64,000 bases of DNA from JAAYDK01 sp964543935 (GTDB lineage: Bacteria > Spirochaetota > Spirochaetia > Sphaerochaetales > Sphaerochaetaceae): contig CAZJAK010000001.1 of the NCBI GenBank assembly GCA_964543935.1, forward strand, positions 58,923 through 122,922, in the 5' to 3' direction. The translations under genes were made by a program, and so were the position numbers. Numbering within the stretch: the stretch's first letter is position 1; every line of letters starts with the position of its first letter. The notes below the pieces were generated by a model. The model searched no databases. It was not told the DNA's origin and saw nothing but the letters and a program-made list of their open reading frames with translations. Below, piece after piece: positions 16,423-26,526 of this stretch.

Positions 16423-17598
16423 GTGAAGCCGACTTATTTGGTATTGGCTGATGGAACGGTTTTTCCAGGGCTCGGGCTTGGAGTCGAGGCCCCTTCGGTG
16501 CAGCGGTTGCTCGCTTCGGGTATCGACGAGGTGCCCTGTGGCGAGGTCGTGTTCAACACCACCATGGGAGCCTACCACGAAATCCTGACCGATCCCTCGT
16601 ATGCCGGCCAAATGGTGGCGATGACGTGCCCCCATATCGGCAACTACGGGATGGACGAGAACTGGAACGAGATGCGTCCGCTGCTGAGCGTCCCCGCTTG
16701 CCGGGCTTTGATCGCCCGGGACATCCATCGCGGTCCTGTCGGTCCTGGCAGGGTTCCGCTCGACACGATGCTGAGCCAGTGGAAGATGTGCGCGATCGAT
16801 CAGATCGATACGCGTTCGCTGACGCTCCATTTGCGCGACCATGGCTCGTGTTACGGGGTTCTGGTTCAAGAAGATCAGCTCGAATTGCATCAGCGGGAAT
16901 CGATCGTGGCATGGTTGTCCGCTTGTCCACCTTTTTCACAAAGAGATTTCATCGCCGGGGTGACCGCTTCGGTCCGCGAGGACCTTTCAAGCACGTCCGG
17001 AACTCCATTGCGCTTTGCGTTGATCGACTTCGGTGTCAAACGGTCGATAGTTACGGCTCTCAGCGAGCGGGGCGTCGATGTGACCATTCTGCCGTCTTCC
17101 TTTGATTTTGACGACATCGTCATCTCGGACGGCCATTTCGACGCCATGTTTTTGTCCAACGGGCCGGGAGATCCCGCGCTGCTGTCGGCATCGATCAACC
17201 GCATCAAGCGCGTGATTGGGCGGTTGCCGGTCATCGGCATCTGTTTGGGCCATCAGTTGATCGCCCACGCAGCGGGAGCCGGCACCATGAAGATGAAATT
17301 CGGTCACCATGGAGGCAACCAGCCAGTGATCGACCATGTCACCGGCAAGGTGTTCGTCACCGCTCAGAACCATGGCTACTGCGTGCAGGCCACAGAACTT
17401 CCTGCGTCGACCAAGTTGTGGTTCACCAATGCCGATGACAGCACAAACGAAGGTTTGTTCGACAACGAGTTGCGCCTGTGTTCCTGCCAATTCCATCCCG
17501 AAGCGGCTCCGGGCCCCCGTGATGCCCGCTTCATCTTCGATCGGTTCATAGAATTCGCCAAGGGCGCTTGTTTTGCAGGAGGTGCAGCATGCCGGTAA
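16423..17598 (+). CDS. carA: carbamoyl-phosphate synthase small subunit
   Basis: Glutaminase subunit delivering ammonia to CarB for carbamoyl phosphate synthesis (arginine and pyrimidines). 391 residues, close to the usual 380. The N-terminal CPSase domain begins LVLADGTVFPGLGLG and includes GEVVFNTTMGAYHEILTDPSY. The C-terminal class I glutamine amidotransferase has catalytic C274 in GICLGHQ and the HPEA histidine. The start is GTG at 16423 with AGGTGG upstream. It overlaps carB by 10 bases. The operon has ARG-box-like sites and no pyrimidine genes beside it, so control by arginine is likely. Confidence 0.97.
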   Translation: MKPTYLVLADGTVFPGLGLGVEAPSVQRLLASGIDEVPCGEVVFNTTMGAYHEILTDPSYAGQMVAMTCPHIGNYGMDENWNEMRPLLSVPACRALIARDIHRGPVGPGRVPLDTMLSQWKMCAIDQIDTRSLTLHLRDHGSCYGVLVQEDQLELHQRESIVAWLSACPPFSQRDFIAGVTASVREDLSSTSGTPLRFALIDFGVKRSIVTALSERGVDVTILPSSFDFDDIVISDGHFDAMFLSNGPGDPALLSASINRIKRVIGRLPVIGICLGHQLIAHAAGAGTMKMKFGHHGGNQPVIDHVTGKVFVTAQNHGYCVQATELPASTKLWFTNADDSTNEGLFDNELRLCSCQFHPEAAPGPRDARFIFDRFIEFAKGACFAGGAACR

Positions 17599-20500
17599 GG
17601 GACGATATCCACTCGATTTTGATCATCGGCAGCGGTCCGATTGTGATCGGGCAAGCCTGCGAGTTCGACTATTCGGGAACCCAAGCTGTCCAAGCGCTCA
17701 AGGAGGAAGGGTTCAGGATCATTTTGGTCAATCCCAATCCCGCCACCGTGATGACCACTATCGGACTCGCCGATGCAGTCTATTTGGAACCGCTGACGTG
17801 CGATTATGTCGAGGAAGTGATCAAACTCGAGCGCCCCGATGCCTTATTGACGACAATGGGAGGACAGACCGCCCTGAACCTGACCATGGAATTGCACCGA
17901 AAAGGGGTGCTCGATACCTATGGTGTCAAGATTGTGGGTGCGGGCATCGCTTCGATAGAACTAGCCGAGGACCGCCGCCGCTTCAAGGAGGTCGTCACGT
18001 CGTTGGGTCTTGAGTCAGCCCGTTCTGTCACTGTCCGTTCGGTCGAGGAGGCGGTCTTGTTCAAGGGCATCATGGGACTGCCATTGATTCTGCGTCCTTC
18101 CTACACCCTTGGGGGTGTCGGGGGAGGCATCGTGCGTGAAGGGGAGGATTTCGAAGCGGCTGTCCGGCATGCTTTGGAAGCCAGTCCGGTGCACGAGGTC
18201 TTGGTCGAGCAATCGTTGTTGGGTTGGAAGGAACTCGAGCTGGAGGTGATGCGCGACAAGAATGATAACGCCATCGTGGTATGCTCGATCGAGAACATCG
18301 ATCCGATGGGCATCCATACCGGAGACAGCATCACCATCGCCCCGATACAAACCCTCAGCGACGACCAATACCAGCGCATGCGCAGCGCCGCGATCGATAT
18401 CTTAAGGGCTGTGGGAGTCGATTGTGGTGGATCGAATGTCCAATTCGCCTTGGAACCCGACAGTGACCGGATGGTCGTGGTGGAGATGAATCCACGGGTC
18501 TCGCGTTCCTCTGCTTTGGCCAGCAAGGCGACCGGATTCCCCATCGCCCGGTGTTCGGCCAAACTGGCGGTCGGCATGACGCTGGATGAGGTTCTCAACG
18601 AGATCACCGGAGCCACTGCGTCGTGTTTTGAACCCGCCCTCGACTATTGTGCGGTGAAGGTGCCCCGTTTTGAGTTGGAGAAGTTTCCGTTGGGGTGCAA
18701 TGCGTTGGGCACACAGATGAAAAGCATCGGGGAAGCGCTTGCTTTGGGCAGAACCGCCTTGGAAGCCCTCAACAAGGCCATCCGTTCCAGCGAACGGGGT
18801 ATCGAGAATCTTGTCGCACTCGAAGAGATTGCACCGTACCGCATCAGCGATGTTGAACAGACGTTGGGCACGTCCCATCCGTTGCGCTTGTTCGCCGCCT
18901 ATTCGGTGTTGCGGTCAGAGGGGGCCCAGGCCATCGAGCGCATCTCGCGCATCACCGGTTACGATCGTTGGTTCCTCCACCAGATGCTCAGGCAATGCCG
19001 GTTGGAGGAGCGCTTGAGAAGCTCTGCCTTGGATGCACCGCTTGTACTCGAGGCAAAACGGATGGGTCTCTCCGACAAGCGCATCGCTTCATTGACCTCG
19101 CTTTCTCCCGAGGCAGTGCTATCCATGCGCCAGAGGTTTTCCATCGAGGCTGTGCGCCATTTTGTCGACACATGCGCCGGTGAGTTCGTGGCGAAAACAC
19201 CCTATTGTTATCAGACGTACGGCGAAGCCGATGAAGGCGAACCGTTGGGCAGTGAAGCGGTCGTCATCGTGGCAAGCGGGCCCAACAGGATCGGACAGGG
19301 ACTCGAATTCGATACCTGCTGCACGTTGGCCTCCATGGCATTGCGCCGTCACGGCGTAAAGACCGTGATGATCAATTCCAATCCTGAAACAGTCTCAACC
19401 GATTACAACATCTCCGACCGGCTATATATCGAGCCATTGACGGTGGAGCATGTGCAAAAGATCCTCGCTTGTGAGCTGACACGCAAGGTCGTCCTGCAAC
19501 TAGGCGGCCAGACGCCATTGAACATGGTGGACGCCCTGTTCGCGGGAGGCGCCCTCATCGTCGGAACGTCGGCCGAGGCGACCGCGATTGCGGACGACCG
19601 CAGCCGTTTCGCCGCATTGCTGACCCGGTTGGGTTTGCGCCAGAGCAAAAACCGCAGCGCTTATAGCCCTGAGGAGGTCTGTGACTGTGCGCTCGAGGTG
19701 GGCTATCCGGTGCTGATTCGGCCGTCGCATGTGCTAGGCGGGCGCAAGATGGCCATCGCTTACGACCACGTCGAGTTGGAATCGATCATGGCTGCCGGGA
19801 TTGCTGTTTCCAAAGAATCCCCGCTGTTGGTGGACCATTTCTTGGAAGATGCCTTTGAATATGATCTCGATGCCGTTTCGGACGGACATTCGTTGTATAT
19901 CGGCGGCATCCTGCAACACATCGAGGCTGCCGGCATACATTCAGGCGATTCGGCAGCAGTGTTCCCTCCCTATAAATCCAGTCCTGAAATCTTGGACGAG
20001 ATGCGCCAAGCGGCGTTGGCATTGGCCCGAGCGCTAGGAGTGAAAGGCTTCATGAACATCCAATTCGCCGTGCAAGAAGGCAAGTTGTACATCATCGAGG
20101 TGAATCCGCGTGCTTCGAGGACCGTTCCGTTCATCTCAAAAGCCAGCGGAACCGACATGGTGGACATGGCCGTACGGATTTGGCTGGGGCAGGATCTGGT
20201 TGAACAGGGTGTTGTCGCCGAAGCAGGGACGATTAATGAAGGGACGTGCCGGACCGGATGGGCCGTCAAAGAGGCGGTATTCTCATTCGACAGGTTTGCC
20301 AACATCGATCCCCAACTGGGGCCCGAGATGCGTTCCACCGGCGAGGTGGTCGGTTTGGGCAGCAGCTTTGGTGAGGCCTTTGCAAAATCGCAAATCAGCG
20401 CTGGCAACGATTTGCCTCTGGAAGGCCGCGTCTGTATCTCGGTCAACAAACGCGACAGGCATACCATCCTCCCAATCGCTAGGGCACTGCACAAGTTGGG

Positions 20501-20801
20501 ATTCGAATTAGCCGCGACGAGGGGGACCGCCCGGGACCTGTTCGAGGAGGGGTTGTTGTGCGAGACGGTCTTGAAGGTCCATGAAGGACATCCGAACATC
20601 GTCGACCACATGGTGGCGGGTCGCATCGCCATGGTGGTGAACACCCCGATGGGGATGCAGGCGAAGCAAAGCGACGACGACATCAGGACAACCGCGATGC
20701 GCTTGGGCATCCCATACACCACCACGACCAGTGCGGCCACTGCCGCAGTGGAAGCCATCCGGTATCTCAAGAACTCGAAACGGCACGTACGCCCGTTATG
20801 A
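17589..20801 (+). CDS. carB: carbamoyl-phosphate synthase large subunit
   Basis: 1070-residue synthetase forming carbamoyl phosphate from bicarbonate, ammonia and two ATP. Two homologous ATP-grasp halves are visible, each opening with a Rossmann-like segment (IIGSGPIVIGQACEFDYSG, and ASGPNRIGQGLEFDTC near residue 555) and each with a nucleotide loop (LRPSYTLGGVGGG; IRPSHVLGG). The C-terminal MGS-like allosteric domain holds a VNTPMG segment. The start at 17589 has AGGAGG upstream inside the end of carA; the upstream in-frame start at 17568 lacks a site. Confidence 0.97.
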   Translation: MPVRDDIHSILIIGSGPIVIGQACEFDYSGTQAVQALKEEGFRIILVNPNPATVMTTIGLADAVYLEPLTCDYVEEVIKLERPDALLTTMGGQTALNLTMELHRKGVLDTYGVKIVGAGIASIELAEDRRRFKEVVTSLGLESARSVTVRSVEEAVLFKGIMGLPLILRPSYTLGGVGGGIVREGEDFEAAVRHALEASPVHEVLVEQSLLGWKELELEVMRDKNDNAIVVCSIENIDPMGIHTGDSITIAPIQTLSDDQYQRMRSAAIDILRAVGVDCGGSNVQFALEPDSDRMVVVEMNPRVSRSSALASKATGFPIARCSAKLAVGMTLDEVLNEITGATASCFEPALDYCAVKVPRFELEKFPLGCNALGTQMKSIGEALALGRTALEALNKAIRSSERGIENLVALEEIAPYRISDVEQTLGTSHPLRLFAAYSVLRSEGAQAIERISRITGYDRWFLHQMLRQCRLEERLRSSALDAPLVLEAKRMGLSDKRIASLTSLSPEAVLSMRQRFSIEAVRHFVDTCAGEFVAKTPYCYQTYGEADEGEPLGSEAVVIVASGPNRIGQGLEFDTCCTLASMALRRHGVKTVMINSNPETVSTDYNISDRLYIEPLTVEHVQKILACELTRKVVLQLGGQTPLNMVDALFAGGALIVGTSAEATAIADDRSRFAALLTRLGLRQSKNRSAYSPEEVCDCALEVGYPVLIRPSHVLGGRKMAIAYDHVELESIMAAGIAVSKESPLLVDHFLEDAFEYDLDAVSDGHSLYIGGILQHIEAAGIHSGDSAAVFPPYKSSPEILDEMRQAALALARALGVKGFMNIQFAVQEGKLYIIEVNPRASRTVPFISKASGTDMVDMAVRIWLGQDLVEQGVVAEAGTINEGTCRTGWAVKEAVFSFDRFANIDPQLGPEMRSTGEVVGLGSSFGEAFAKSQISAGNDLPLEGRVCISVNKRDRHTILPIARALHKLGFELAATRGTARDLFEEGLLCETVLKVHEGHPNIVDHMVAGRIAMVVNTPMGMQAKQSDDDIRTTAMRLGIPYTTTTSAATAAVEAIRYLKNSKRHVRPL

Positions 20802-20836
20802 CAAAGAAATCCCCGCACCGGTTACGATGCGGGGAT
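20801..20836 (-). terminator. terminator of tRNA-Pro, possibly bidirectional
   Basis: ATCCCCGCA (20809-20817) pairs perfectly with TGCGGGGAT (20828-20836) around a 10-base loop. Read on the minus strand, the stem is followed by TTTCTTTG, giving an intrinsic terminator for the tRNA gene. On the plus strand it could slow read-through from carB, which ends at its edge. Confidence 0.75.
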
Positions 20837-20846
20837 TGCATGGAAT

Positions 20847-20920
20847 TCGGGCAGAGAGGATTTGAACCTCCGACCCCTTGGTCCCGAACCAAGTGCGCTA
20901 GCCCCTGCGCTACTACCCGA
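20847..20920 (-). tRNA. tRNA-Pro (anticodon CGG)
   Basis: 74 bases that fold as a full cloverleaf on the minus strand. The acceptor stem is TCGGGTA with TGCCCGA, the D stem GCGC/GCGC, the anticodon stem CTTGG/CCAAG with loop TTCGGGA (anticodon CGG, reading CCG), and the T arm has loop TTCAAAT. The CCA end is not encoded. Confidence 0.96.
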
Positions 20921-20942
20921 GAGCTTGTCAAGGTCGAACCAC

Positions 20943-20971
20943 ACTATACCCAAAGCATCCCATCATGTCAA
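20943..20971 (-). promoter_or_regulatory. promoter of tRNA-Pro
   Basis: On the minus strand, -35 TTGACA (20971-20966) and -10 TATAGT (20948-20943) have a 17-base spacer. The -10 lies about 23 bases before the mature 5' end of the tRNA. Confidence 0.85.
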
Positions 20972-21066
20972 TCTTCATTGACAACGGCTCTTTGTTAATG
21001 CTATTTTTCTGAGGATGCGTTTTTCACTCAGCAACGCACGTCATCAGTTCATGAAAGAGGTTGCAC

Positions 21067-22659
21067 ATGCCTTCCAACGAAACCAAACCGGCCGGGACCG
21101 AGAACGGCAACATCGTCGAGTTCAAGCCTGAAAAAGGAAAGAAGCAAGCCAAACCGGAGTCAACAACGGGAGAAAAGCGGCAGAAAAGTGCCAAGAAGCG
21201 TTATGTGCTCACTCCCACCAGGATATTCACCTATCTGATTTTGGTGCTGCTCGCCGTGGTCCTCACCGTCGGGGTATTCCCTTCGTTCGGACAAAATCAG
21301 GCGGTTGCCGACAGCATCGTGTTCGGCGAGTATGACAAGACTCCGATAGAGTTCAAATACGGCAACTATTTTTATCGCCAGTATCAAGCCCAAGCTCGAC
21401 AATCCTCCGATTCAAGCGCCACTGGAGCTTATCAGATCTGGAACAATGCCTTTCAAAACGCTGTGTTCCATACCGCTCTGATGAAGATGGCCGATAAGAT
21501 TGGCATCGTATTGGCCGAAGAGACGTTGAACAAGGCGATCGTCGAAAGTGGCGCCTACGACAAAGATGGGAAATTTGATCCACAAACCTATAAGGACGCG
21601 ACGGTCGAATATCAGAACGAGATTCGCGCGACGTTCAAGGACAACCTGCCGGCCCAGATGGTGGTGAACGACATCGCCACCTTGCTGTCCGCTCCCGCTG
21701 AGACCGATTATATCGTTTCTTTGGGTAACAATGCCCGTTCGTTCGATTATGTGGCGTTCACGGCCGATGTCTATCCCGACGACCTCACCACTGCCTATGC
21801 GATGGCCAATCCGGCCTTGTTCACGCAGATCGACATCTCGTTGATTTCCATGACCGACGAGGCCGCCCTCAAGGCTCTTGCGGATCAAATCCAAGCCGGG
21901 ACGACTACCTTCAGCGATGCCGCCATTGCCAACAGCGTCGACTCCTATGCTGCAGAAGGCGGACGTTCCGGAGTATGGTACTTGCATGAGCTGCAAGCCA
22001 ATTTCAAAGAGGCTGATCAAGTCAACCTGTTGTTCTCCACCAAAGAAGGGCAGGTTTCGCAAGTGTTCTCCACTCCGAGCGGCTTTGCCTTGTACAAAGT
22101 CGAGAAGGGCCCTTGGATTGCCGATTTCAGCGATCCGGATGTACTCAAGGACGTGAAGACCTACATTGGTTCCAAGGATGCTGGGATGGTGACGTCATAT
22201 TTGAAAGAACAGGCCGACGCCTTCGTAATTTCAGCCAAGGATGATTTCGCAGGCGCTGCCGCCAAAGCAAACCTCACTGTCAACACAGTTGCTGCCACTC
22301 CCGCCAATGTGGGGGGGTCCTCGTATCTCTCAAGTTTCAGCTACACCGATACCTTCGGGGCTTTGACAAACTTGTCGACCGACGAGCAAGCCATGAAGGC
22401 TCTTTATACGGCACCGGTGGGTTCGGTGGTCGAACCTCTTGCGGTCGCCAACACCTATGTGGTGGCCAAGGTGACCTCGGAGGAACCGGTCGACGAAGGC
22501 ATGGCCGAGTACATGGCCTACATCTATCCCTACATGGCTCAATCGCAAAGCCAACAGGATCTTGCCAACGCGATTTTCACGTCCGACAAGTTCAAGGATA
22601 ATTTCCTTCCGATATTCCTCGACAAGATCATGGGGTATGGTACGAGTGCCACGAATTGA
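21067..22659 (+). CDS. membrane-anchored SurA/PpiD-like periplasmic folding factor
   Basis: 530 residues. A charged, lysine-rich cytoplasmic N terminus of about 55 residues is followed by one transmembrane helix (IFTYLILVLLAVVLTVGVF, about 57-75) and a large extracytoplasmic region. The first part resembles a SurA N-terminal chaperone domain (YGNYFYRQYQAQ and a following helical stretch). The middle (about 270-350) has a parvulin-like layout, with FSTKEGQVSQVFSTPSGFAL resembling the end of a rotamase domain. Proline isomerase activity is uncertain. GAGG lies 7 bases before the ATG at 21067. It is monocistronic, with a terminator after it. Confidence 0.72.
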   Translation: MPSNETKPAGTENGNIVEFKPEKGKKQAKPESTTGEKRQKSAKKRYVLTPTRIFTYLILVLLAVVLTVGVFPSFGQNQAVADSIVFGEYDKTPIEFKYGNYFYRQYQAQARQSSDSSATGAYQIWNNAFQNAVFHTALMKMADKIGIVLAEETLNKAIVESGAYDKDGKFDPQTYKDATVEYQNEIRATFKDNLPAQMVVNDIATLLSAPAETDYIVSLGNNARSFDYVAFTADVYPDDLTTAYAMANPALFTQIDISLISMTDEAALKALADQIQAGTTTFSDAAIANSVDSYAAEGGRSGVWYLHELQANFKEADQVNLLFSTKEGQVSQVFSTPSGFALYKVEKGPWIADFSDPDVLKDVKTYIGSKDAGMVTSYLKEQADAFVISAKDDFAGAAAKANLTVNTVAATPANVGGSSYLSSFSYTDTFGALTNLSTDEQAMKALYTAPVGSVVEPLAVANTYVVAKVTSEEPVDEGMAEYMAYIYPYMAQSQSQQDLANAIFTSDKFKDNFLPIFLDKIMGYGTSATN

Positions 22660-22678
22660 TCTGCCTGTATTGCAGCGA

Positions 22679-22705
22679 AGGCCGCCCACGAGGGTGGCCT
22701 TTTTC
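22679..22705 (+). terminator. intrinsic terminator after the SurA/PpiD-like gene
   Basis: AGGCCGCCC (22679-22687), loop ACGA, then GGGTGGCCT (22692-22700) with one G-T pair, followed by TTTTC. Confidence 0.88.
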
Positions 22706-22785
22706 ATATGACCGGCATTGAGTGGGATACCCATTGCCTGACGCTCTTCAAGTGGCTACTATTGATGCAGATGGAGGACTTGTCG

Positions 22786-23592
22786 ATGAAATCACCGAAA
22801 GAACTCTCGTTGGAACGCAAGTTGCTGGCTCTGCTCGATCCTGCCGCTCCTTCGGGCATTATCGCTTCGTTGCTGATCGAGGACGAGGAAGTCCAGATGA
22901 TGCAGGATTACGCCAACAGCGTGTCGATCGTGCGGTTGGGCTACAATGACCATGGACCGGTCCACATGCGTCAAGTAGCCCGCAATGCCGTGCTCATGAT
23001 GCACCTGTTGCGCGATGCCCATGTGAGCACGAGCTTGGAACGCGACAAGACCGGTTCCTTCGAAGAGAGTCTGTCCGCTGTTATCTTGGCATCGTTTTTG
23101 CATGATTTAGGGATGGCGGTTGGTCGACAGGACCATGAGATGTTCAGCGCCACCTTGGCGATGCCGATCATCACGAGCATTTTGGCCAAGGCCTATCCCC
23201 ATGATGCGAACAAGCGGGTTGTAGTGCGCTCACTGGCATTGGAGGGAATCGTCGGACACATGGCCAACCGGAAGATTCACTCGATCGAAGCAGGGATGAT
23301 CTTGGTAGCCGATGGCTGCGACATGGAAAAAGGGCGGGCCCGCATCCCTATGGCAATGGCTACCGAACCGCGTATGGGTGATATCCATAAGTATTCTTCC
23401 AATTCGATCGAGAGCGTGGAGATTTCGGCTGGTCAGAAGCGGCCGATCCTCATCACCGTCGAGATGTCTTCCGATGTGGGATACTTTCAGATTGAAGAGG
23501 TCCTCATTCCAAAGATTAATTCCAGTCCTGTAAAACCCTATGTCGAATTGGTCGCTGGTGTGGTGAATCAAGAGAAGAAACATTATTTGTGA
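22786..23592 (+). CDS. HD-domain metal-dependent phosphohydrolase
   Basis: 268-residue cytoplasmic protein with an HD hydrolase core: an early histidine in GYNDHGPVHMRQV, the HD pair in FLHDLGMAVGRQDHE, further helices, and a late aspartate in ILVADGCDMEKGRAR. The C-terminal 70 residues (from about RPILITVEMSS) look like a small beta-rich domain. Start chosen at 22786, where GGAGG lies 8 bases upstream; longer in-frame starts reach back into the preceding terminator. Substrate unknown; the family includes nucleotide and phosphomonoester hydrolases. Confidence 0.75.
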   Translation: MKSPKELSLERKLLALLDPAAPSGIIASLLIEDEEVQMMQDYANSVSIVRLGYNDHGPVHMRQVARNAVLMMHLLRDAHVSTSLERDKTGSFEESLSAVILASFLHDLGMAVGRQDHEMFSATLAMPIITSILAKAYPHDANKRVVVRSLALEGIVGHMANRKIHSIEAGMILVADGCDMEKGRARIPMAMATEPRMGDIHKYSSNSIESVEISAGQKRPILITVEMSSDVGYFQIEEVLIPKINSSPVKPYVELVAGVVNQEKKHYL

Positions 23593-23619
23593 ACATGGGC
23601 CCAGTCGAGGAGGCGGACG

Positions 23620-24564
23620 ATGATTGCGGTGTTGGGAGAAGCTTTGATTGACTTCATCGGCATGAGGTCGGCGGATGGTTCCGATTGTTATCAACCGCAC
23701 CCGGGGGGATGCGCCCTCAACGCATCGGTGGCGGCTGCCCGTATGGGCGCACCCGTTACCTATGTCGGCCGCCTTTCGTCGGATATGTTCGGTGAACGCA
23801 TGCAATCCCATCTGCGGACTAACAATGTCGCTTTGTTGCCCGAGTTGTGCGGTTGTCCCGAACATTCGATGATCGGTTTCGCCCGCCTTGATGAGCGCGG
23901 TTCAGCCACCTACGCGTTCTATATCGAAGGAACTACCATAACGAAAATGGATTGCGCTTCCATCATGCAGTCGCTGCAATCTATTCCCGGTCTTCGCTTC
24001 CTCCATGTGGGATCGGTCGCGTTGACATTAACGTCATCCGGCACGGCTATTTCAGATGCACTGGAACGGTTAACGCCCAAACCTTTTGTGTTTCTTGATC
24101 CGAACGTGCGCCTGACGATGGTCGAGGATCTCCAATCGTACCGGGAGCGCCTGTTCCGAGTGGTTTCGGCGGCCTCGATCGTCAAGTTGTCCGATGAGGA
24201 TCTGGCTGTGTTGTATCCCCACCTGGATGCCGAACAGGCAGTCGAGCGATTGTTGGAAGGGGGAGCCGCCCACGTGGTCCTCACCCGGGGCTCGAAAGGA
24301 CTGCAGTGGTGTACGGCAACAGGTCTCAGGGTGGAACAACCGGCTTTTCCGGTCGATGTGGTCGACACTGTTGGAGCCGGAGACACTGTCAGTGGAACGC
24401 TGTTGGCTTATCTCGACGAGCACAGGTTGTACGATGCGGCGGCAATCACAGAGAGGCATGTTCGCACCGCATCGAGATTGGCCGCCGCTGCAGCTGCCAT
24501 CACATGCTCGCGCAAAGGATGCGATCCACCTTTCAAAGGCGAACCAGCTCTGAAATCTTCGTGA
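23620..24564 (+). CDS. PfkB-family carbohydrate kinase, fructokinase-like
   Basis: 314-residue ribokinase-fold kinase. It begins IAVLGEALIDFIG. The first PfkB signature is HPGGCALNASVAAARMGA, and the second, with the catalytic base, is DTVGAGDTVSGTLLAYL near residue 250. The GEALID start and overall size fit fructokinases best. GGAGG precedes the ATG. It stands alone, 27 bases after the HD gene, and may be co-transcribed with it. Substrate assignment is by resemblance only. Confidence 0.85.
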   Translation: MIAVLGEALIDFIGMRSADGSDCYQPHPGGCALNASVAAARMGAPVTYVGRLSSDMFGERMQSHLRTNNVALLPELCGCPEHSMIGFARLDERGSATYAFYIEGTTITKMDCASIMQSLQSIPGLRFLHVGSVALTLTSSGTAISDALERLTPKPFVFLDPNVRLTMVEDLQSYRERLFRVVSAASIVKLSDEDLAVLYPHLDAEQAVERLLEGGAAHVVLTRGSKGLQWCTATGLRVEQPAFPVDVVDTVGAGDTVSGTLLAYLDEHRLYDAAAITERHVRTASRLAAAAAAITCSRKGCDPPFKGEPALKSS

Positions 24565-24566
24565 TG

Positions 24567-24588
24567 CCGGGATATAACTGCATCCCGG
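24567..24588 (+). other. hairpin after the fructokinase-like gene
   Basis: CCGGGAT (24567-24573) pairs with ATCCCGG (24582-24588), starting just after the stop codon. No T-run follows, so it is a weak terminator or an mRNA-end stabiliser. Confidence 0.5.
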
Positions 24589-24642
24589 ATAGTGCCCTGG
24601 CTGATGGAGCAAGAAGGGCCGTTGTGATATAGTGGCTCGGGT

Positions 24643-26481
24643 ATGATTAAAATCAATGACAGGATACGCAATATCGCCATCATTGCGCATGTAGACCATG
24701 GCAAGACCACGTTGGTTGACGGGCTTTTCAAGCAAAGCGGTTTGTTCCGCAGCGGCGCTGTCCAGGAACGGATCATGGACAGTGGGGCCATCGAACGCGA
24801 GCGTGGCATCACCATCAGCGCTAAAAATTGCGCCATACGCTGGAAAGGCATCAAGATAAACATCATCGATACTCCGGGACACGCCGATTTCGGCGGCGAG
24901 GTCGAACGGGGCATGTCGATGGTCAGTGGAGTCGTGCTTTTGGTGGATGCCGCCGAAGGCCCGCTTCCACAAACCCGGTTCGTGCTGCAGAAGGCATTGG
25001 AAGCCAATTTGGCGGTGATCGTGGTGATCAATAAAGTGGATCGCCAGGACGCCCGTCCGCAAGCGGTGCTGGATGAAGTATACGATTTGCTACTGGAGTT
25101 GAATCCTGACGAGCGCATGCTTGAGGTCCCGGTCCTGTACAGCATCGGTCGCGATGGAACCTGCGGTCTGAAAAGCGACCAATTGGATGGAGACCTGCAC
25201 CGATTGCTCGATATTATCGTCGATGTGATACCGCCTCCTTCCTATGACGACTCCCAACCGTTTCAAATGTTGGTCTCGGACTTGTCGTATAGCGATTTCT
25301 TGGGAAGACTGGCCGTCGGTAAGGTCATCAACGGCCGGGCGGGGATGAACGACTCCTTGGTCTGCATCGAGGCGGACGGCTCGCGCAGGCCGCTGAGGGT
25401 GACCCGCTTGCAAAGCTATGACGGACCGAGTTTCCACGAGGTCGAAGCCGTGGAGCCGGGCGATATCGTGGTTTTGGCCGGTATCGAGGAGGTGTCCATC
25501 GGGGATACCATCTGCACGAGGGAGAATCCCAAGGCTTTGCCCCGCATCCATGTCGATGAGCCGACCGTGTCAATGCGGTTCAGCAAAAACATTTCTCCTT
25601 TGGCCGGCAAGGAGGGGCGCTTCGTCCAATCCACCAAAATCTGGGAACGCCTGCAGCGCGAAGCGTTGCAAAACGTCTCCATCAGGATCGAACGCAACCC
25701 CGGCGAGGATTCGTTCACGGTCAAAGGCCGGGGCGAGTTTCAGTTGGCCATCATTGTGGAAGCGATGCGCCGCGAGGGATTCGAGTTGTGCGTGGGGCGT
25801 CCCAAGATAATTTTCCATGAAGATGAACAAGGCCGGAAAACAGAGCCGATCGAGTTTGTACGCATCGATTGCCCTGAGATATACAGTGGGGTGATCATGG
25901 AAAAGCTCTCCAAGCGCAAGGGGTCGATGCGTGACATCACCTATACCAGTGACAGCCGCGTCACTATTCAGTTCGAGATTCCAGCCAGAGGTTTGATCGG
26001 CTATAGGGACGAGTTCCTCACCGATACCAAGGGTACCGGCATCATGAACACATGGATGAAGGGCTATGAGCTGTACAAGGGCGATTTCCCGGACCGGTTC
26101 TCCGGTTCTCTCGTCTCTGACCGCCCTGGCAACGCGGTCGCCTACGGATTGTACGGTCTGGAGCCGCGTGGCAAGTTGTTCATCGTTCCGGGTGATCCTG
26201 TGTACGAAGGAATGCTCATCGGTGAGCACAACAGGGATATCGATTTGGCTTGCAATCCGACCCGCGCCAAAAAGCTGACAAACCTCAGGGCGGCCGGGAA
26301 GGACGAAGCCGTCACCCTCACGCCGATCGTCCCCATGACGTTGGAGCAGGCCATCCGCTTCATTAAGGATGACGAGCTTGTCGAGGTCACTCCCACGTCC
26401 ATCAGGATGTGCAAGAAGATACTGAACACACAAGAGCGTAAAATTTTTGAGACTCGCGGGTACATCCCCGATTATCTATGA
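24643..26481 (+). CDS. typA: GTP-binding protein TypA/BipA
   Basis: 612-residue translational GTPase that binds ribosomes and affects 50S assembly and stress adaptation. G1 is AHVDHGKT, the switch region holds the conserved RERGITI, G3 is DTPGHADFGGEVER and G4 is NKVD, all in the first 140 residues. The C-terminal TypA-specific part has RGLIGYRDEFLTDTKGTG. Full family length. No good Shine-Dalgarno is seen before the ATG at 24643. It is single, followed by the antiporter gene 45 bases later. Confidence 0.97.
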   Translation: MIKINDRIRNIAIIAHVDHGKTTLVDGLFKQSGLFRSGAVQERIMDSGAIERERGITISAKNCAIRWKGIKINIIDTPGHADFGGEVERGMSMVSGVVLLVDAAEGPLPQTRFVLQKALEANLAVIVVINKVDRQDARPQAVLDEVYDLLLELNPDERMLEVPVLYSIGRDGTCGLKSDQLDGDLHRLLDIIVDVIPPPSYDDSQPFQMLVSDLSYSDFLGRLAVGKVINGRAGMNDSLVCIEADGSRRPLRVTRLQSYDGPSFHEVEAVEPGDIVVLAGIEEVSIGDTICTRENPKALPRIHVDEPTVSMRFSKNISPLAGKEGRFVQSTKIWERLQREALQNVSIRIERNPGEDSFTVKGRGEFQLAIIVEAMRREGFELCVGRPKIIFHEDEQGRKTEPIEFVRIDCPEIYSGVIMEKLSKRKGSMRDITYTSDSRVTIQFEIPARGLIGYRDEFLTDTKGTGIMNTWMKGYELYKGDFPDRFSGSLVSDRPGNAVAYGLYGLEPRGKLFIVPGDPVYEGMLIGEHNRDIDLACNPTRAKKLTNLRAAGKDEAVTLTPIVPMTLEQAIRFIKDDELVEVTPTSIRMCKKILNTQERKIFETRGYIPDYL

Positions 26482-26526
26482 TCGGATAACGGGATTTGGA
26501 TAGAAGTCCAGAAAGGAAGAACGAAT